Below are positions 15,313 through 24,311 of a DNA stretch of 56,869 nt, one piece after another (position 1 is the stretch's first letter; each line of letters opens with the position of its first letter). The DNA comes from SURF-13 sp041695325 (GTDB lineage: Bacteria; Pseudomonadota; Gammaproteobacteria; SURF-13). The notes beneath the pieces were generated by a model. The model ran no database searches and had not been told where the DNA came from. It saw only the letters and a list, made by a program, of their open reading frames with translations. The stretch covers positions 1 to 56,869 of the forward strand of contig JBGFRC010000026.1 of the NCBI GenBank assembly GCA_041695325.1, given 5' to 3'. The translations under genes were made by a program, and so were the position numbers.

Positions 15313-16245
15313 ATGTCCGTTCTCATCTGCGGCTCGTTCGCCTACGACACCATCATGGTGTTTCATGACCGCTTCAAGCATCACCTCCTGCCGGAGCAAG
15401 TGCATATCCTCAGCGTATCGTTTCTGGTTCCCGATCTGCGCCGCGAATTCGGCGGCTGTGCTGGCAACATCGCCTATAACTTGAAGCTGCTTGGCGGCGA
15501 CGCCCTGCCCATGGGCACAGTGGGAATGGATTTCCTGCCTTACAAGGACTGGCTGCAGCGTTGTCAGATCAACTGCCGCCATATCTCCACCATCGCCCAT
15601 GCCTACACCGCGCAGGCCTTCATCACCACCGATCTGGACGACAACCAGATCACGGCGTTTCATCCCGGGGCGATGAACTTCGCGCATCACAACAAGGTGA
15701 AGGACGCCAACGGCGTCAAGCTCGGCGTCATCGCCCCCGACGGGCGCGAAGGCATGATCGAGCACGCCGCGCAATTCGCCGCCTCCGGCATCCCGTTCCT
15801 GTTCGATCCCGGCCAGGGCATGCCCATGTTCGACGGCGAGGAATTGATGACCTTCATGCAACAGGCCACGTGGGCAGCCTTTAACGACTATGAATTACAA
15901 CTCATGCAGCAGCGCACCGGGAAATCCGCGCAGGAGCTGGCCCAAACTGTGGAGGCGCTGGTCGTCACCCACGGCGCGCAGGGCTCGACGGCCTACACCA
16001 GGGGTAAGCAGATCAAGATTCCCGCCGCCCGCCCCTGCGCTCTCGCCGACCCCACCGGCTGCGGCGACGCCTACCGCGCCGGCCTGCTCTATGGCCTGGC
16101 ACGGGACATGGACTGGGAAACCACCGGGCGCATCGCCTCGCTCATGGGCGCAATCAAGATCGAAAAACACGGCACGCAAAACCACAGCTTTACGCAAGAA
16201 GAATTCGCCGCGCGTTTCAAGGAAAATTTCGGCTACGCCTTATAA
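15313..16245 (+). CDS. PfkB-family carbohydrate/nucleoside kinase
   Basis: A 310-residue ribokinase-fold kinase. It has the N-terminal substrate motif RREFGGCAGNIAYNLKLLGG and the C-terminal ATP and anion-hole motif DPTGCGDAYRAGLL with the catalytic Asp. Similar proteins are annotated as adenosine or sugar kinases; the substrate cannot be assigned. AAGGA precedes the ATG. Its last 29 bases overlap the convergent DUF255 gene. Confidence 0.9.
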   Translation: MSVLICGSFAYDTIMVFHDRFKHHLLPEQVHILSVSFLVPDLRREFGGCAGNIAYNLKLLGGDALPMGTVGMDFLPYKDWLQRCQINCRHISTIAHAYTAQAFITTDLDDNQITAFHPGAMNFAHHNKVKDANGVKLGVIAPDGREGMIEHAAQFAASGIPFLFDPGQGMPMFDGEELMTFMQQATWAAFNDYELQLMQQRTGKSAQELAQTVEALVVTHGAQGSTAYTRGKQIKIPAARPCALADPTGCGDAYRAGLLYGLARDMDWETTGRIASLMGAIKIEKHGTQNHSFTQEEFAARFKENFGYAL

Positions 16246-18307
16246 CTTCGCCCGGCCTCAGGCGTAAATCGAATGCTTCAAACTCGATGAGCGGCGCGGA
16301 ACAGGCCAAACCCTCGCACACATAGGCGGTCACGGTGTCTATGGGTTTGCGCTCGGCCAGCACGCCGGGAAGTCCGCTCGCATTATCGGGTATCGCCACG
16401 ACCAGGCGGCGTGGGGCGTAGGTTTCGTTGGCAAGCCGCCGCCAGCGTTGCATCTCGCCCTCCACGCCGCGCAAAACAACGGTCTGCGGTGGAGCGAGGT
16501 GTTCTTCCAGTGCATCGAGCAAGGTGTCATGGGCGTAAGGCATTTGGCGCATCGCGGACCAGGCTGCTTTTAACGTGCGTTCCGCGGCATCCAGATAATG
16601 CGCCTCGCCCAGCAGGTGGCCCAGGCGCGCCAGGGTGAAGGCCGCGACGCCGTTGCCGGAGGGCGTAGCGTCGTCGGCCAGGGGTTTGGGACGTTGGAGG
16701 AGTTTTTCATGATCGTCGGCGGTGAAATAAAATCCGCCGTCTTGTTTATCTTCAAAGTGCGCAAGCATGGCCTCGGCGATCTCGATGGCGAATTCGAGAT
16801 CGCCGGCGCGCCAGCGCGTTTGCATTAGCTCCAGCAGCGCATCGAGCAGAAAGGCGTAATCATCCAGGTAGGCGGAGAAGCGCGCCATACCGTCCTTGTA
16901 GGTAACAAGCAGCCGTCCATTTACCCATAGTTTGGCGCGGATAAAGTCGAGCGCACGCGCCGCGCAGGCCAGCCATTCCGGGCGCTCCAGAATGCGTGCC
17001 GTCACGGCCAGGGCTTTAATCGTGAGCGCGTTCCAGGCGGTGAGGATTTTGTCGTCGCGCCCCGGCCGCACCCGCGCTTCGCGCGCCTCAAAAAGTTTTG
17101 CGCGCGCATGCTGCAGAATTTCCTCCGCGCCGCTCTCGGTCAGATTTAAATCGGTCGCAGCGGCTTTTACGTCCACGCACGCGTACAAGTGCCATGCGCC
17201 CTCAAAGTTGTCCGGCTCATTTAATCCGTAATGGAGCGCGACGATTTGATACTCCCGTTCTGAAAGTAGCGATCGCGCCTCGTCCCGCGTCCAGACATAA
17301 AACTTCCCTTCATGGCCTTCGGAGTCGGCATCGAGAGCGGAATAGAATCCGCCTTCCGGCGCTTGCATTTCGCGCGTCAGCCACTGCACGGTTTCAACGG
17401 CGATGCGTTCAAAGAGTGGTTCGCGCGTGATAAGCCAGGCTTGCGCGTACAGGGGCGCCAACAGCGCATTGTCATACAGCATCTTTTCAAAATGAGGAAT
17501 CTGCCAGCGCTCGTCCACCGAGTAACGGTAGAATCCGCCGCCGAGCTGGTCATAGATTCCGCCGTGCGCCATGGCGCGCAGCGTACACAGCGCCATCGTC
17601 AGCGCGGCTTTATCGCGCTGTGCGGCGTAGTAGCGCAATAATGATCGCAGATGCGGCGGATGGGGAAATTTCGGCGCGCCGCCAAAACCGCCGTATTGCT
17701 CATCAAAGCTGCTGGCCAGTTGCTGATATGCGCGTTGCAGCGGTGCGGCGTCAAGCACCGGCGCAACATCGGCAGCCGTCACGCTCAATTCGCGCAGCGC
17801 TTCCAATACCGCGCTATTTTGCCGCGCGATCTCGCCGCGCTGCTCGCGGTAAGCCGCCGCCACGCGCCGGAGAATTTCCGTGAACGCGGGCATACCGTAG
17901 CGTGGCGCGGGCGGAAAATAGCTGCCGCTGAAAAACGGGATGTGTCGCTCCGGCTCAAGAAACACCGTCAGCGGCCAGCCGCCGCCGCGCCGGTTCAAAA
18001 GCTGGTGCGCGGTTTGATAAATCTTGTCCAGATCAGGACGCTCTTCGCGATCTACCTTGACATTGACGTAGAGGGCGTTCATCACCGCGGCGGTAGCCGG
18101 GTCTTCAAACGACTCGTGCGCCATCACGTGGCACCAGTGACAGGCCGAGTAGCCGATGGAGAGCAGAATCGGCTTGTCCTCGCGCCGTGCCCGCTCTAGC
18201 GCCTCTGCGCCCCACGGATACCAGTCCACCGGATTATGGGCATGCTGCAGAAGATAGGGGCTGGTTTCCTGAGCCAGGCGGTTGGCGGGTTGGCGCGGGA
18301 CTTGCAT
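16217..18307 (-). CDS. DUF255 / YyaL-type thioredoxin-domain protein
   Basis: A large cytosolic protein of 696 residues. The N-terminal thioredoxin-like domain (DUF255) contains ETSPYLLQHAHNPVDWYPWG and the redox pair in SACHWCHVM (Cys56, Cys59). It is followed by an (alpha/alpha)6 barrel resembling N-acylglucosamine 2-epimerases. The family is widespread (human SPATA20, Bacillus YyaL) with no settled function. The open frame runs to 18418. I chose ATG 18307 (MQVPRQPANRLAQE) because homology starts there and the longer form crosses the response-regulator promoter. Confidence 0.9.
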   Translation of the reverse strand: MQVPRQPANRLAQETSPYLLQHAHNPVDWYPWGAEALERARREDKPILLSIGYSACHWCHVMAHESFEDPATAAVMNALYVNVKVDREERPDLDKIYQTAHQLLNRRGGGWPLTVFLEPERHIPFFSGSYFPPAPRYGMPAFTEILRRVAAAYREQRGEIARQNSAVLEALRELSVTAADVAPVLDAAPLQRAYQQLASSFDEQYGGFGGAPKFPHPPHLRSLLRYYAAQRDKAALTMALCTLRAMAHGGIYDQLGGGFYRYSVDERWQIPHFEKMLYDNALLAPLYAQAWLITREPLFERIAVETVQWLTREMQAPEGGFYSALDADSEGHEGKFYVWTRDEARSLLSEREYQIVALHYGLNEPDNFEGAWHLYACVDVKAAATDLNLTESGAEEILQHARAKLFEAREARVRPGRDDKILTAWNALTIKALAVTARILERPEWLACAARALDFIRAKLWVNGRLLVTYKDGMARFSAYLDDYAFLLDALLELMQTRWRAGDLEFAIEIAEAMLAHFEDKQDGGFYFTADDHEKLLQRPKPLADDATPSGNGVAAFTLARLGHLLGEAHYLDAAERTLKAAWSAMRQMPYAHDTLLDALEEHLAPPQTVVLRGVEGEMQRWRRLANETYAPRRLVVAIPDNASGLPGVLAERKPIDTVTAYVCEGLACSAPLIEFEAFDLRLRPGEVIRRSRNFP

Positions 18308-18309
18308 GC

Positions 18310-18374
18310 TTTGATCCGGCTTGAGGTTTGATATACTCGAAGAGGGCGAATCGGGAGTCCTTACAGGAGATACT
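18310..18374 (+). promoter_or_regulatory. Promoter and ribosome-binding site of the two-component operon
   Basis: TATACT (18332-18337) is a good -10, with TTTGAT or TTGATC 15-16 bases upstream as a suboptimal -35. AGGAG at about 18365-18369 fixes the response-regulator start at 18375 rather than the earlier ATG at 18321. Confidence 0.45.
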
Positions 18375-19061
18375 ATGCGCGTCTTGGTGATTGAAGACAA
18401 CCCGGATATTTCCGCCAATGTGTGTGACTATCTGAGCACCAAGGGCCACCTGGTGGACGCGGCGGTGGACGGCGCCACCGGCCTGCGCCTGGCGACAAGC
18501 AACGATTACGACGCCATCGTGCTGGATGTGATGTTGCCCGTCGTGGACGGCATCGAGACATGCTCGCGCTTGCGCCACGATATGGTCAAGGCCACGCCGG
18601 TCTTGATGCTCACGGTGCGCAACAGCCTGCAAGACAAGTTGCAGGGCTTCAACAGCGGCGCAGACGATTATTTGACCAAGCCTTTTGCGCTACAGGAGCT
18701 GGAGGCGCGCCTGCAGGTGCTGGCGCGGCGCAGCGCGGCTGGGGCGAAGCAGGGTGCAGTGCTGCGGATCGCCGACCTTGCCTTGGACACCCAGACCCTG
18801 CGCGCGCAGCGCGGCGGACGCACCCTCAACCTGTCTCCGATCAGCCTTAAGATACTGCGCCTGTTGATGGAGCAATCGCATCGCGTGGTGGAGCGGCGCG
18901 AGATCAGCGCGCTGATCTGGGGCGACTCGCCCCCCGACAGCGACGCGCTGCGCGCGCACATGCATATCCTGCGCGGCATTATAGATCAGCCCTTCAACGT
19001 ACCCCTGCTGCACAACGTGCGCGGTATCGGTTATCGTTTGGTTGATCCGAATGCGCTCTAA
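18375..19061 (+). CDS. OmpR-family response regulator
   Basis: A 228-residue DNA-binding response regulator. The receiver domain has IEDNPD, phospho-acceptor Asp51 in AIVLDVMLPVVDG and Lys in YLTKPFALQE. The C-terminal winged helix has LNLSPISLKILRLLM and NVRGIGYRL. It overlaps the sensor kinase by 20 bases, a translationally coupled pair. The signal is unknown; no dedicated target gene lies adjacent. Confidence 0.94.
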   Translation: MRVLVIEDNPDISANVCDYLSTKGHLVDAAVDGATGLRLATSNDYDAIVLDVMLPVVDGIETCSRLRHDMVKATPVLMLTVRNSLQDKLQGFNSGADDYLTKPFALQELEARLQVLARRSAAGAKQGAVLRIADLALDTQTLRAQRGGRTLNLSPISLKILRLLMEQSHRVVERREISALIWGDSPPDSDALRAHMHILRGIIDQPFNVPLLHNVRGIGYRLVDPNAL

Positions 19062-20328
19062 GTTGCGCCGCCGCATCATACTGGCATTTTTACTCTTCGG
19101 CGGCGTATTGGGCGTATCTCTGGTCGGCGCAGCCTATCACCTCTCCACCCGGTTCAAAGAAGAAATCGTTGCACAAAAATTATTCGCCGAGCTGGACAGC
19201 GCTGTCTTGTTATACAGCCTGTATCGCCGCTTGCCTCCCCCAGGACCGGCGGAAACGCGTGTCTACCTGTCGGCGGGTGAGAGCGCCTTCGGACTGCCCG
19301 CCCATCTGAATAAACTCACATCCGGCTTTCACGCCATCCGCTTTGACGGCCAAAGGCACCACGTGGTTGTAAAAGACATGGAGGGTGCGCGCTTTTATCT
19401 TGTCCAGCCGGACAGCGCCTTGCAACTGAATCAAACCTACCTGCTGTTTCTATCGCTCGCGCTTGTCGGAGCGTTGCTCGCCGCCTTGGTCGTCGGCGCG
19501 GCGGTTTCCAGCCGGGTGACGCGCCCGCTCGCCCGGCTGGCCCGCAACCTGGCCGATGCGGGCGAGGAAAACTACAAGACCCGCTTGGCCGATGGTCTGG
19601 ATCATGACGAAATCGGCACCCTGGCGGCCCTCTTTGACCGGCACATGGAACGCACCAGGGCGCTCATCGCGCGCGAGCGCGAATTCAGCGACGACGCCAG
19701 TCACGAGCTGCGCACCCCGCTCGCCGTGCTCAAGGGCACGGTAGAATTGCTGCTCCTCGAGCCCGGTCTTCCCGACAGCGCGCGGGCGCGCCTGCAGCGC
19801 ATTGAACGCGCTCTGCACGAAATATCCGACGTCATCGCCGGATTGTTGTTGCTGTCGCACCCACCGGCCTCCGCGGACAGCGCCACATCCTACCAGGTGG
19901 CGCCGGTATTGCAGGAGGTGGTGGACAACAACCGCTATCTCATTTCCGGCAAACCCATTGAGCTCAGCATGGAGTTGGATAACGCAACCCAGGTGCCGGT
20001 GACGCCCTCCACCTTGAGCATCGTGCTCGGCAACCTGATACGCAACGCCTTTAATTACACCACGCGCGGAAAGATTCTGCTCAAGCTGGAGCGGGACAGC
20101 CTCGCCATTGAAGACACCGGTATCGGCATCCAGCAAAGCGACATGGAGCGCCTGTTCGAGCGCTATTACCGCGGCGCGGAAGCTGCCAAGGCCGCCGCGG
20201 GCATGGGACTGGGCTTGTCGCTGGTGCAGCGCGTTTGTGAACGCTACGGCTGGCGCATTGAAATCACCAGCCACGCCGGTTCCGGCACCCGGGTAAAACT
20301 ACTGTTTCACGAAGCACCTGCGGGATAA
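19042..20328 (+). CDS. Membrane sensor histidine kinase
   Basis: A 428-residue kinase with two membrane helices (about 11-32 and 132-154) enclosing a periplasmic sensor of about 100 residues, then HAMP (VTRPLARLARNL), the H-box SDDASHELRTPLAVLKG with His221, and an ATPase domain with NLIRNAFNYT, DTGIGI and GMGLGLSLVQ. The domain order is that of group I kinases paired with OmpR regulators. The periplasmic domain has no recognisable ligand motif. Confidence 0.93.
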   Translation: MIRMRSKLRRRIILAFLLFGGVLGVSLVGAAYHLSTRFKEEIVAQKLFAELDSAVLLYSLYRRLPPPGPAETRVYLSAGESAFGLPAHLNKLTSGFHAIRFDGQRHHVVVKDMEGARFYLVQPDSALQLNQTYLLFLSLALVGALLAALVVGAAVSSRVTRPLARLARNLADAGEENYKTRLADGLDHDEIGTLAALFDRHMERTRALIAREREFSDDASHELRTPLAVLKGTVELLLLEPGLPDSARARLQRIERALHEISDVIAGLLLLSHPPASADSATSYQVAPVLQEVVDNNRYLISGKPIELSMELDNATQVPVTPSTLSIVLGNLIRNAFNYTTRGKILLKLERDSLAIEDTGIGIQQSDMERLFERYYRGAEAAKAAAGMGLGLSLVQRVCERYGWRIEITSHAGSGTRVKLLFHEAPAG

Positions 20329-20386
20329 TGGCCAGGGTTGCAGGCTCCCTGCAGCGGTCGGCTTCTTAATGCGGTCATTTCACCTC

Positions 20387-20490
20387 ATGCCAGAACTCTC
20401 ACTCGTCATTCCGGTGCGCAACGAAGCCGGCAACATCGCTCCCCTCATCGCCGAGATCCGCGCCGCGCTGGACGAGACCTGGATAGATTC
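20387..20490 (+). pseudogene. N-terminal fragment of a GT2 (dolichol-phosphate-mannose-synthase-like) glycosyltransferase
   Basis: The ATG at 20387 opens a frame beginning MPELSLVIPVRNEAGNIAPL, the unmistakable start of a family 2 glycosyltransferase (nucleotide-binding strand plus NEAGNI). After about 35 residues (ALDETW) the similarity stops, and the rest of the 97-codon frame is unrelated low-complexity Arg/Pro sequence. The DxD and acceptor regions are missing. It appears to be a truncated remnant left by deletion between the sensor kinase and the methyltransferase. Confidence 0.7.
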
Positions 20491-20682
20491 CGAGGTGCGC
20501 GGCAAGGGCGCAGGTCTCCGACTGGATGCAAGCTCACCCCGGCGGCAGGCTCGTGAGCGCCGAAGACAACCGGCGTCCGCCGGGCGACCCCACGCCGGAA
20601 TTCACCCAGCCCTATCGCGGCAAAACCTTGTCCGTCTGGGGACGCAAGGCCTTCCTCCCTGACGCCGCCGGCGTTGCACCGC
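20491..20682. other. Unassigned sequence after the GT2 fragment
   Basis: About 190 bases in which no frame resembles a known family. A frame from 20526 to 20717 (containing PEFTQPYRGKTLSVWGRKAF) reads as protein-like sequence but is short and overlaps the methyltransferase start. It may be the remnant of a second gene joined to the GT2 fragment by the same deletion. Confidence 0.35.
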
Positions 20683-21876
20683 ATGAATCTCCCGCCGTTA
20701 CGCCTGAGAAAGAATGAAGACCGGCGCCTGCGCGCCGGGCACCTGTGGGTGTTCAGCAACGAGGTGGATGCCCGTCTCACGCCCCTTGCCGGCTTGGCGC
20801 CGGGCGACGCGGTTGAGGTAACCGACAGCCGCGGCAAAGTCATCGGCAGCGCCTACGTCAATCCGAACGCGCTGATCTGCGCGCGCCTCATCAGCCGCCG
20901 CGCGCGCCAGATTTTAGACCACACTTTATTAATGGCGCGTTTGCACTGCGCGCTTGCGCTGCGCACGCGTTTGTTTGAACAACCCTATTATCGCCTGGTG
21001 TACGGCGAGGGCGACGCGCTGCCGGGGCTGATCGTGGATCGCTACGGCGAGGTGCTGGTTGCACAGCTCACCACCGCGGGCATGGAGCGTGTTAAAAATG
21101 ATGTCGTAAGCGCGCTGGTTGAGCTGCTGCAACCCAAAGCCGTGCTGCTGCGCAACGACAGTCCGATGCGCGTCCTGGAGGGCTTGCCGCGCGTGATTGA
21201 GCAGGCTTACGGCCCGGCGCCGGAGTGCGTCACGCTGGAGGAAAACGGCGCGCGCTTCGAAGCGCCGCTGCTCACCGGCCAGAAAACCGGCTGGTTTTAT
21301 GACCATCGCTTAAATCGCGCGCGCCTGCAACACTACGCGCGCGGCAAACGCGTGTTGGATGTATTCAGCTATCTGGGCGCGTTCGGCATCCAGGCGGCGG
21401 CAAGCGGCGCACGCGAGGTGCTGTGTGTGGATGCGTCGGAACAGGCGCTCACGTTTGTCCACCATAATGCCGCGCTTAACGGGGTTACGGGGCGCATCGC
21501 GACCCTGTGCGGCGACGCCTTCGATGCGCTTAAAAATCTGCACGGCGCGGGCGAGCGCTACGACGTCGTGATACTCGACCCGCCCGCCTTCATCAAGCGC
21601 AAAAAGGACCTGGCGGCGGGCGTGGCGGCCTACCAGCGCCTCACACGGCTTGCCCTGCAACTGCTGGCGGATGACGGCCTTTTGTTCTCCGCTTCGTGCT
21701 CGTTTCATCTGGCGCGCGCGGAACTGCGCGACATCCTGCGCCACAGCGCCTTGCAACAAGGCTGTCAATTGCAAATCCTTGAGCAAGGCCATCAGGGTCC
21801 GGATCATCCGGTGCATCCGGCCATCCCCGAAACCGATTATCTCAAGGCGTTTCTCGCGCGCGTGGTCAAGGATTGA
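20683..21876 (+). CDS. RlmI-like class I SAM-dependent rRNA methyltransferase
   Basis: A 397-residue protein with an N-terminal PUA-type domain (LRAGHLWVFSNEVD) and a Rossmann methyltransferase domain with VLDVFSYLGAFGIQAA (SAM binding), CVDASEQAL, and the DPPAFIKRKKD motif. This architecture is that of RlmI, which makes m5C1962 in 23S rRNA. I take the ATG at 20683 (MNLPPLRLRKNEDRR); a TTG at 20674 is possible. Rlm-family assignment is firm, exact position of modification inferred. Confidence 0.88.
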   Translation: MNLPPLRLRKNEDRRLRAGHLWVFSNEVDARLTPLAGLAPGDAVEVTDSRGKVIGSAYVNPNALICARLISRRARQILDHTLLMARLHCALALRTRLFEQPYYRLVYGEGDALPGLIVDRYGEVLVAQLTTAGMERVKNDVVSALVELLQPKAVLLRNDSPMRVLEGLPRVIEQAYGPAPECVTLEENGARFEAPLLTGQKTGWFYDHRLNRARLQHYARGKRVLDVFSYLGAFGIQAAASGAREVLCVDASEQALTFVHHNAALNGVTGRIATLCGDAFDALKNLHGAGERYDVVILDPPAFIKRKKDLAAGVAAYQRLTRLALQLLADDGLLFSASCSFHLARAELRDILRHSALQQGCQLQILEQGHQGPDHPVHPAIPETDYLKAFLARVVKD

Positions 21877-21918
21877 ACCGGCATGGCGCACACAACACAC
21901 ATGCTTCATAATTAGCGG

Positions 21919-22713
21919 ATGCTCACTTATCCCGCCATTGACCCCGTCGCATTCCATATCGGCCCCTTGGCGGTGCGCTGGTACGGACTCATGTACCTGT
22001 TCGGCTTCGCCTGCGCCTGGTGGCTGGGCCGCAGGCGCGCGGCCCGGGCCGGCGCGCCGGTAACCAAGGAACAGGTGCTTGATCTCGTGTCTTACGGCGC
22101 GCTGGGCGCGATCCTGGGCGGGCGTCTGGGCTATATCCTGTTTTACGACTTGCCGGGCTACCTCGCTGCGCCGCTCAGCGTGTTCAAGCTGTGGCAGGGC
22201 GGCATGTCGTTTCACGGCGGCCTGATCGGCGTGCTGTTCGCCATGTGGCTGTATGCGCGTCACACCAAGAAAGGTTTTTTTGAGATCAGCGATTTCATCA
22301 CGCCGCTGGTGCCGCTCGGCCTCGGCTTGGGGCGCATCGGCAACTTCATCAACGGTGAACTGTGGGGCAAGGTGAGCGATGTGCCGTGGGCGATGGTGTT
22401 TCCGGGCGGCGGGCCGCTGGCGCGCCATCCCTCGCAACTTTATCAAGCGTTACTGGAAGGCCTGTTGCTGTTTATCATTCTATGGGTCTATTCCAGCAAG
22501 CCGCGCCCGATGATGGCGGTATCCGCCCTGTTTCTCATCTTCTACGGCCTGTTCCGTTTTGCGGTCGAATTCGTGCGCGTGCCTGATGAACAACTGGGCT
22601 ATCTCGCGCTCGGCTGGCTGACCATGGGCCAGATACTGTCTCTGCCCATGTTCCTGGCGGGGCTGGCCTTGTTATGGTTTTCTTATAGAAGAAACTTGAT
22701 AAATAAATTTTAG
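21919..22713 (+). CDS. lgt: Prolipoprotein diacylglyceryl transferase
   Basis: Transfers diacylglycerol from phosphatidylglycerol to the lipobox cysteine of prolipoproteins in the inner membrane. The 264-residue protein has multiple helices, the conserved MSFHGGLIGV segment, the Lgt signature GRIGNFINGELWG and the family motif RHPSQLYQALLEG. Several lipoproteins in this window would be its substrates. The stop is 3 bases before thyA. Confidence 0.97.
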   Translation: MLTYPAIDPVAFHIGPLAVRWYGLMYLFGFACAWWLGRRRAARAGAPVTKEQVLDLVSYGALGAILGGRLGYILFYDLPGYLAAPLSVFKLWQGGMSFHGGLIGVLFAMWLYARHTKKGFFEISDFITPLVPLGLGLGRIGNFINGELWGKVSDVPWAMVFPGGGPLARHPSQLYQALLEGLLLFIILWVYSSKPRPMMAVSALFLIFYGLFRFAVEFVRVPDEQLGYLALGWLTMGQILSLPMFLAGLALLWFSYRRNLINKF

Positions 22714-22716
22714 CTT

Positions 22717-23511
22717 ATGCATCAGTATCAGCAATTTTTGCACCACATCCGCACCCACGGCATGCAAAAAGGCGACCGCACCGGCACCGGCACCCTGAGC
22801 GTATTCGGCTATCAGATGCGCTTCAACCTCAACCACGGCTTCCCGCTGGTCACCACCAAAAAACTGCATCTCAAATCCATCATTCACGAAATGCTGTGGT
22901 TTTTAAGCGGCGACACCAACATTAAATATCTCAACGACAACGGCGTGCGCATCTGGAACGAATGGGCGGATGAAAACGGCGATCTCGGCCCGGTGTACGG
23001 CGCGCAATGGCGCGCGTGGAAAAGCGCCGACGGGCGTTCCATAGACCAGATCGGCGAACTCATCGAACAGATCAAGACCCATCCCGACTCGCGCCGCCTG
23101 ATCGTAAGCGCCTGGAACGTAGGTGAGCTCCCCAATATGGCCCTGCCGCCATGCCACGCCTTTTTCCAGTTTTACGTCGCGGACAGAAAACTATCCTGCC
23201 AGCTCACCCAGCGCTCCTGCGACGCCTTTCTGGGCGTGCCGTTCAACATCGCCGAATACGCCCTGCTCACCCACATGATCGCCCAGCAATGCGCTTTGGG
23301 CGTGGGTGACTTCATCTGGTGCGGCGGCGACTGCCACATCTACCTCAACCACCTCGAACAGGTGGATTTACAACTCAGCCGCAGCCCTTATCCCCTGCCC
23401 ACGCTCCACATCAAACGCAAGCCGGCCTCGGTATTCGATTACCAATTTGATGACTTCGAAATCTTGAATTACCAGTGCCACCCCGCCATCAAGGCGCCGG
23501 TGGCGGTGTAG
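22717..23511 (+). CDS. thyA: Thymidylate synthase
   Basis: Methylates dUMP to dTMP using methylenetetrahydrofolate. The 264-residue length matches E. coli ThyA. Conserved segments include RTGTGTLSVFGYQMRFNL, the catalytic cysteine in LPPCHAFFQF, and QRSCDAFLGVPFNIA. It follows lgt directly, a common gammaproteobacterial pairing. Confidence 0.98.
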   Translation: MHQYQQFLHHIRTHGMQKGDRTGTGTLSVFGYQMRFNLNHGFPLVTTKKLHLKSIIHEMLWFLSGDTNIKYLNDNGVRIWNEWADENGDLGPVYGAQWRAWKSADGRSIDQIGELIEQIKTHPDSRRLIVSAWNVGELPNMALPPCHAFFQFYVADRKLSCQLTQRSCDAFLGVPFNIAEYALLTHMIAQQCALGVGDFIWCGGDCHIYLNHLEQVDLQLSRSPYPLPTLHIKRKPASVFDYQFDDFEILNYQCHPAIKAPVAV

Positions 23512-23603
23512 CGGACCCGGCCTCCTGGGCTATTGCATGCCAAGGCCGGCGTCATTATAATTAGGGCCCATACAAGCTTTCAGGTTATTTCAGGGGTATA
23601 TTC

Positions 23604-23708
23604 ATGTTTCCGTCCATACTGATTCCGATTGCCATCTTCGCCGGCTTCATTCTGCTCGCTATTGTCATCACCAACATGGCGATCAAGAACCTGACCGGTT
23701 CCAAGTAA
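23604..23708 (+). CDS. 34-residue single-pass membrane microprotein
   Basis: ATG 23604 follows AGGGG and encodes MFPSILIPIAIFAGF followed by a hydrophobic helix and a short basic tail (KNLTGSK). Length, one helix and basic C-terminus resemble the small CcoQ-type or CydX-type subunits of terminal oxidases. It precedes the mini CcoN-like gene and belongs to the respiratory cluster by position. There is no sequence-level family assignment. The translation signal and hydrophobic pattern argue that it is real. Confidence 0.65.
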   Translation: MFPSILIPIAIFAGFILLAIVITNMAIKNLTGSK

Positions 23709-23730
23709 AACAGGCCCGTTGATTTAACCC

Positions 23731-23750
23731 GCCCACCTTCCGCGGTGGGC
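23731..23750 (+). terminator. Hairpin after the 34-residue ORF
   Basis: GCCCACC/GGTGGGC with a 6-base loop lies 22 bases after the microprotein stop. No T-run follows, so it may be an attenuator or mRNA-stabilising hairpin rather than a full terminator. Confidence 0.4.
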
Positions 23751-23801
23751 TAGTTATGGCCATCCGCCGCAGCCGACCGAGCCGCGGCGCGTGACACGCT
23801 C

Positions 23802-24311
23802 ATGCGAACCCCGCCCGCACACCCGCTGCTCAAATTCCTGGTGATGTCCGCCACTTTTTTTCTGGTCGGTACCATCCACGGCGTGCTGCAGGTGATCCAC
23901 CCGATCCGCGCCTGGCTCGACTCCATCGGCAGCCCTTACGGCGGGCCTGGTCACATGATAGATCCGCTGGCGCACGCGCACATCAACATGGTGGGCGGGG
24001 TGGTGTTGCTGGTCATGGCCGCCAGCTATTATCTGTTCCCGCTGCTTGCCAACCGTCCGCTTTATTCAGAGCGCCTGGTGCAGCACACCTTCTGGTGGAC
24101 CAGCCTGGGCGTGATCGGCTTCTATACCACCCTCATGGTATTCGGCGTCTGGGAAGGCCTGTTGTATCTCGAAGACCCGGCGCGCGTGGCCGAGGTGCAC
24201 CGTTATTATCCGCCGGTGATCGCGGTGGTCTCCACCGTGATGGGCATCGGCTTCTGGTGCTACTTCGCCAACATCTTTTTAAGCGTGCGTGCCCTCTACA
24301 AAACATCTTAG
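23802..24311 (+). CDS. Mini CcoN-like membrane protein (haem-copper oxidase subunit I C-terminal-quarter homologue), copy A
   Basis: A 169-residue protein with four predicted membrane helices. The segment from residue 55 (PLAHAHINMVGG...YYLFPLL...LYS) parallels the CcoN encoded at 34634-36043 in the stretch VAHAHLALLGF...VYYGLQV...LYS. In CcoN the two His of AHAH ligate the two haems; here they are His58 and His60. Helices corresponding to CcoN I-VIII, with the CuB ligands and active-site Tyr, are absent, so it cannot be a complete oxidase. It may be a haem-b-binding accessory or donor subunit. A second copy is at 37878-38390. It ends one base before the next gene starts. Confidence 0.75.
   Translation: MRTPPAHPLLKFLVMSATFFLVGTIHGVLQVIHPIRAWLDSIGSPYGGPGHMIDPLAHAHINMVGGVVLLVMAASYYLFPLLANRPLYSERLVQHTFWWTSLGVIGFYTTLMVFGVWEGLLYLEDPARVAEVHRYYPPVIAVVSTVMGIGFWCYFANIFLSVRALYKTS

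Noticed and set aside
16217..18418. Start of the DUF255 protein at 18418
   Set aside because: The extra 37 residues are Ser/Pro-rich, not family-like, and would overlap the response-regulator start and promoter. ATG 18307 fits the family N-terminus.
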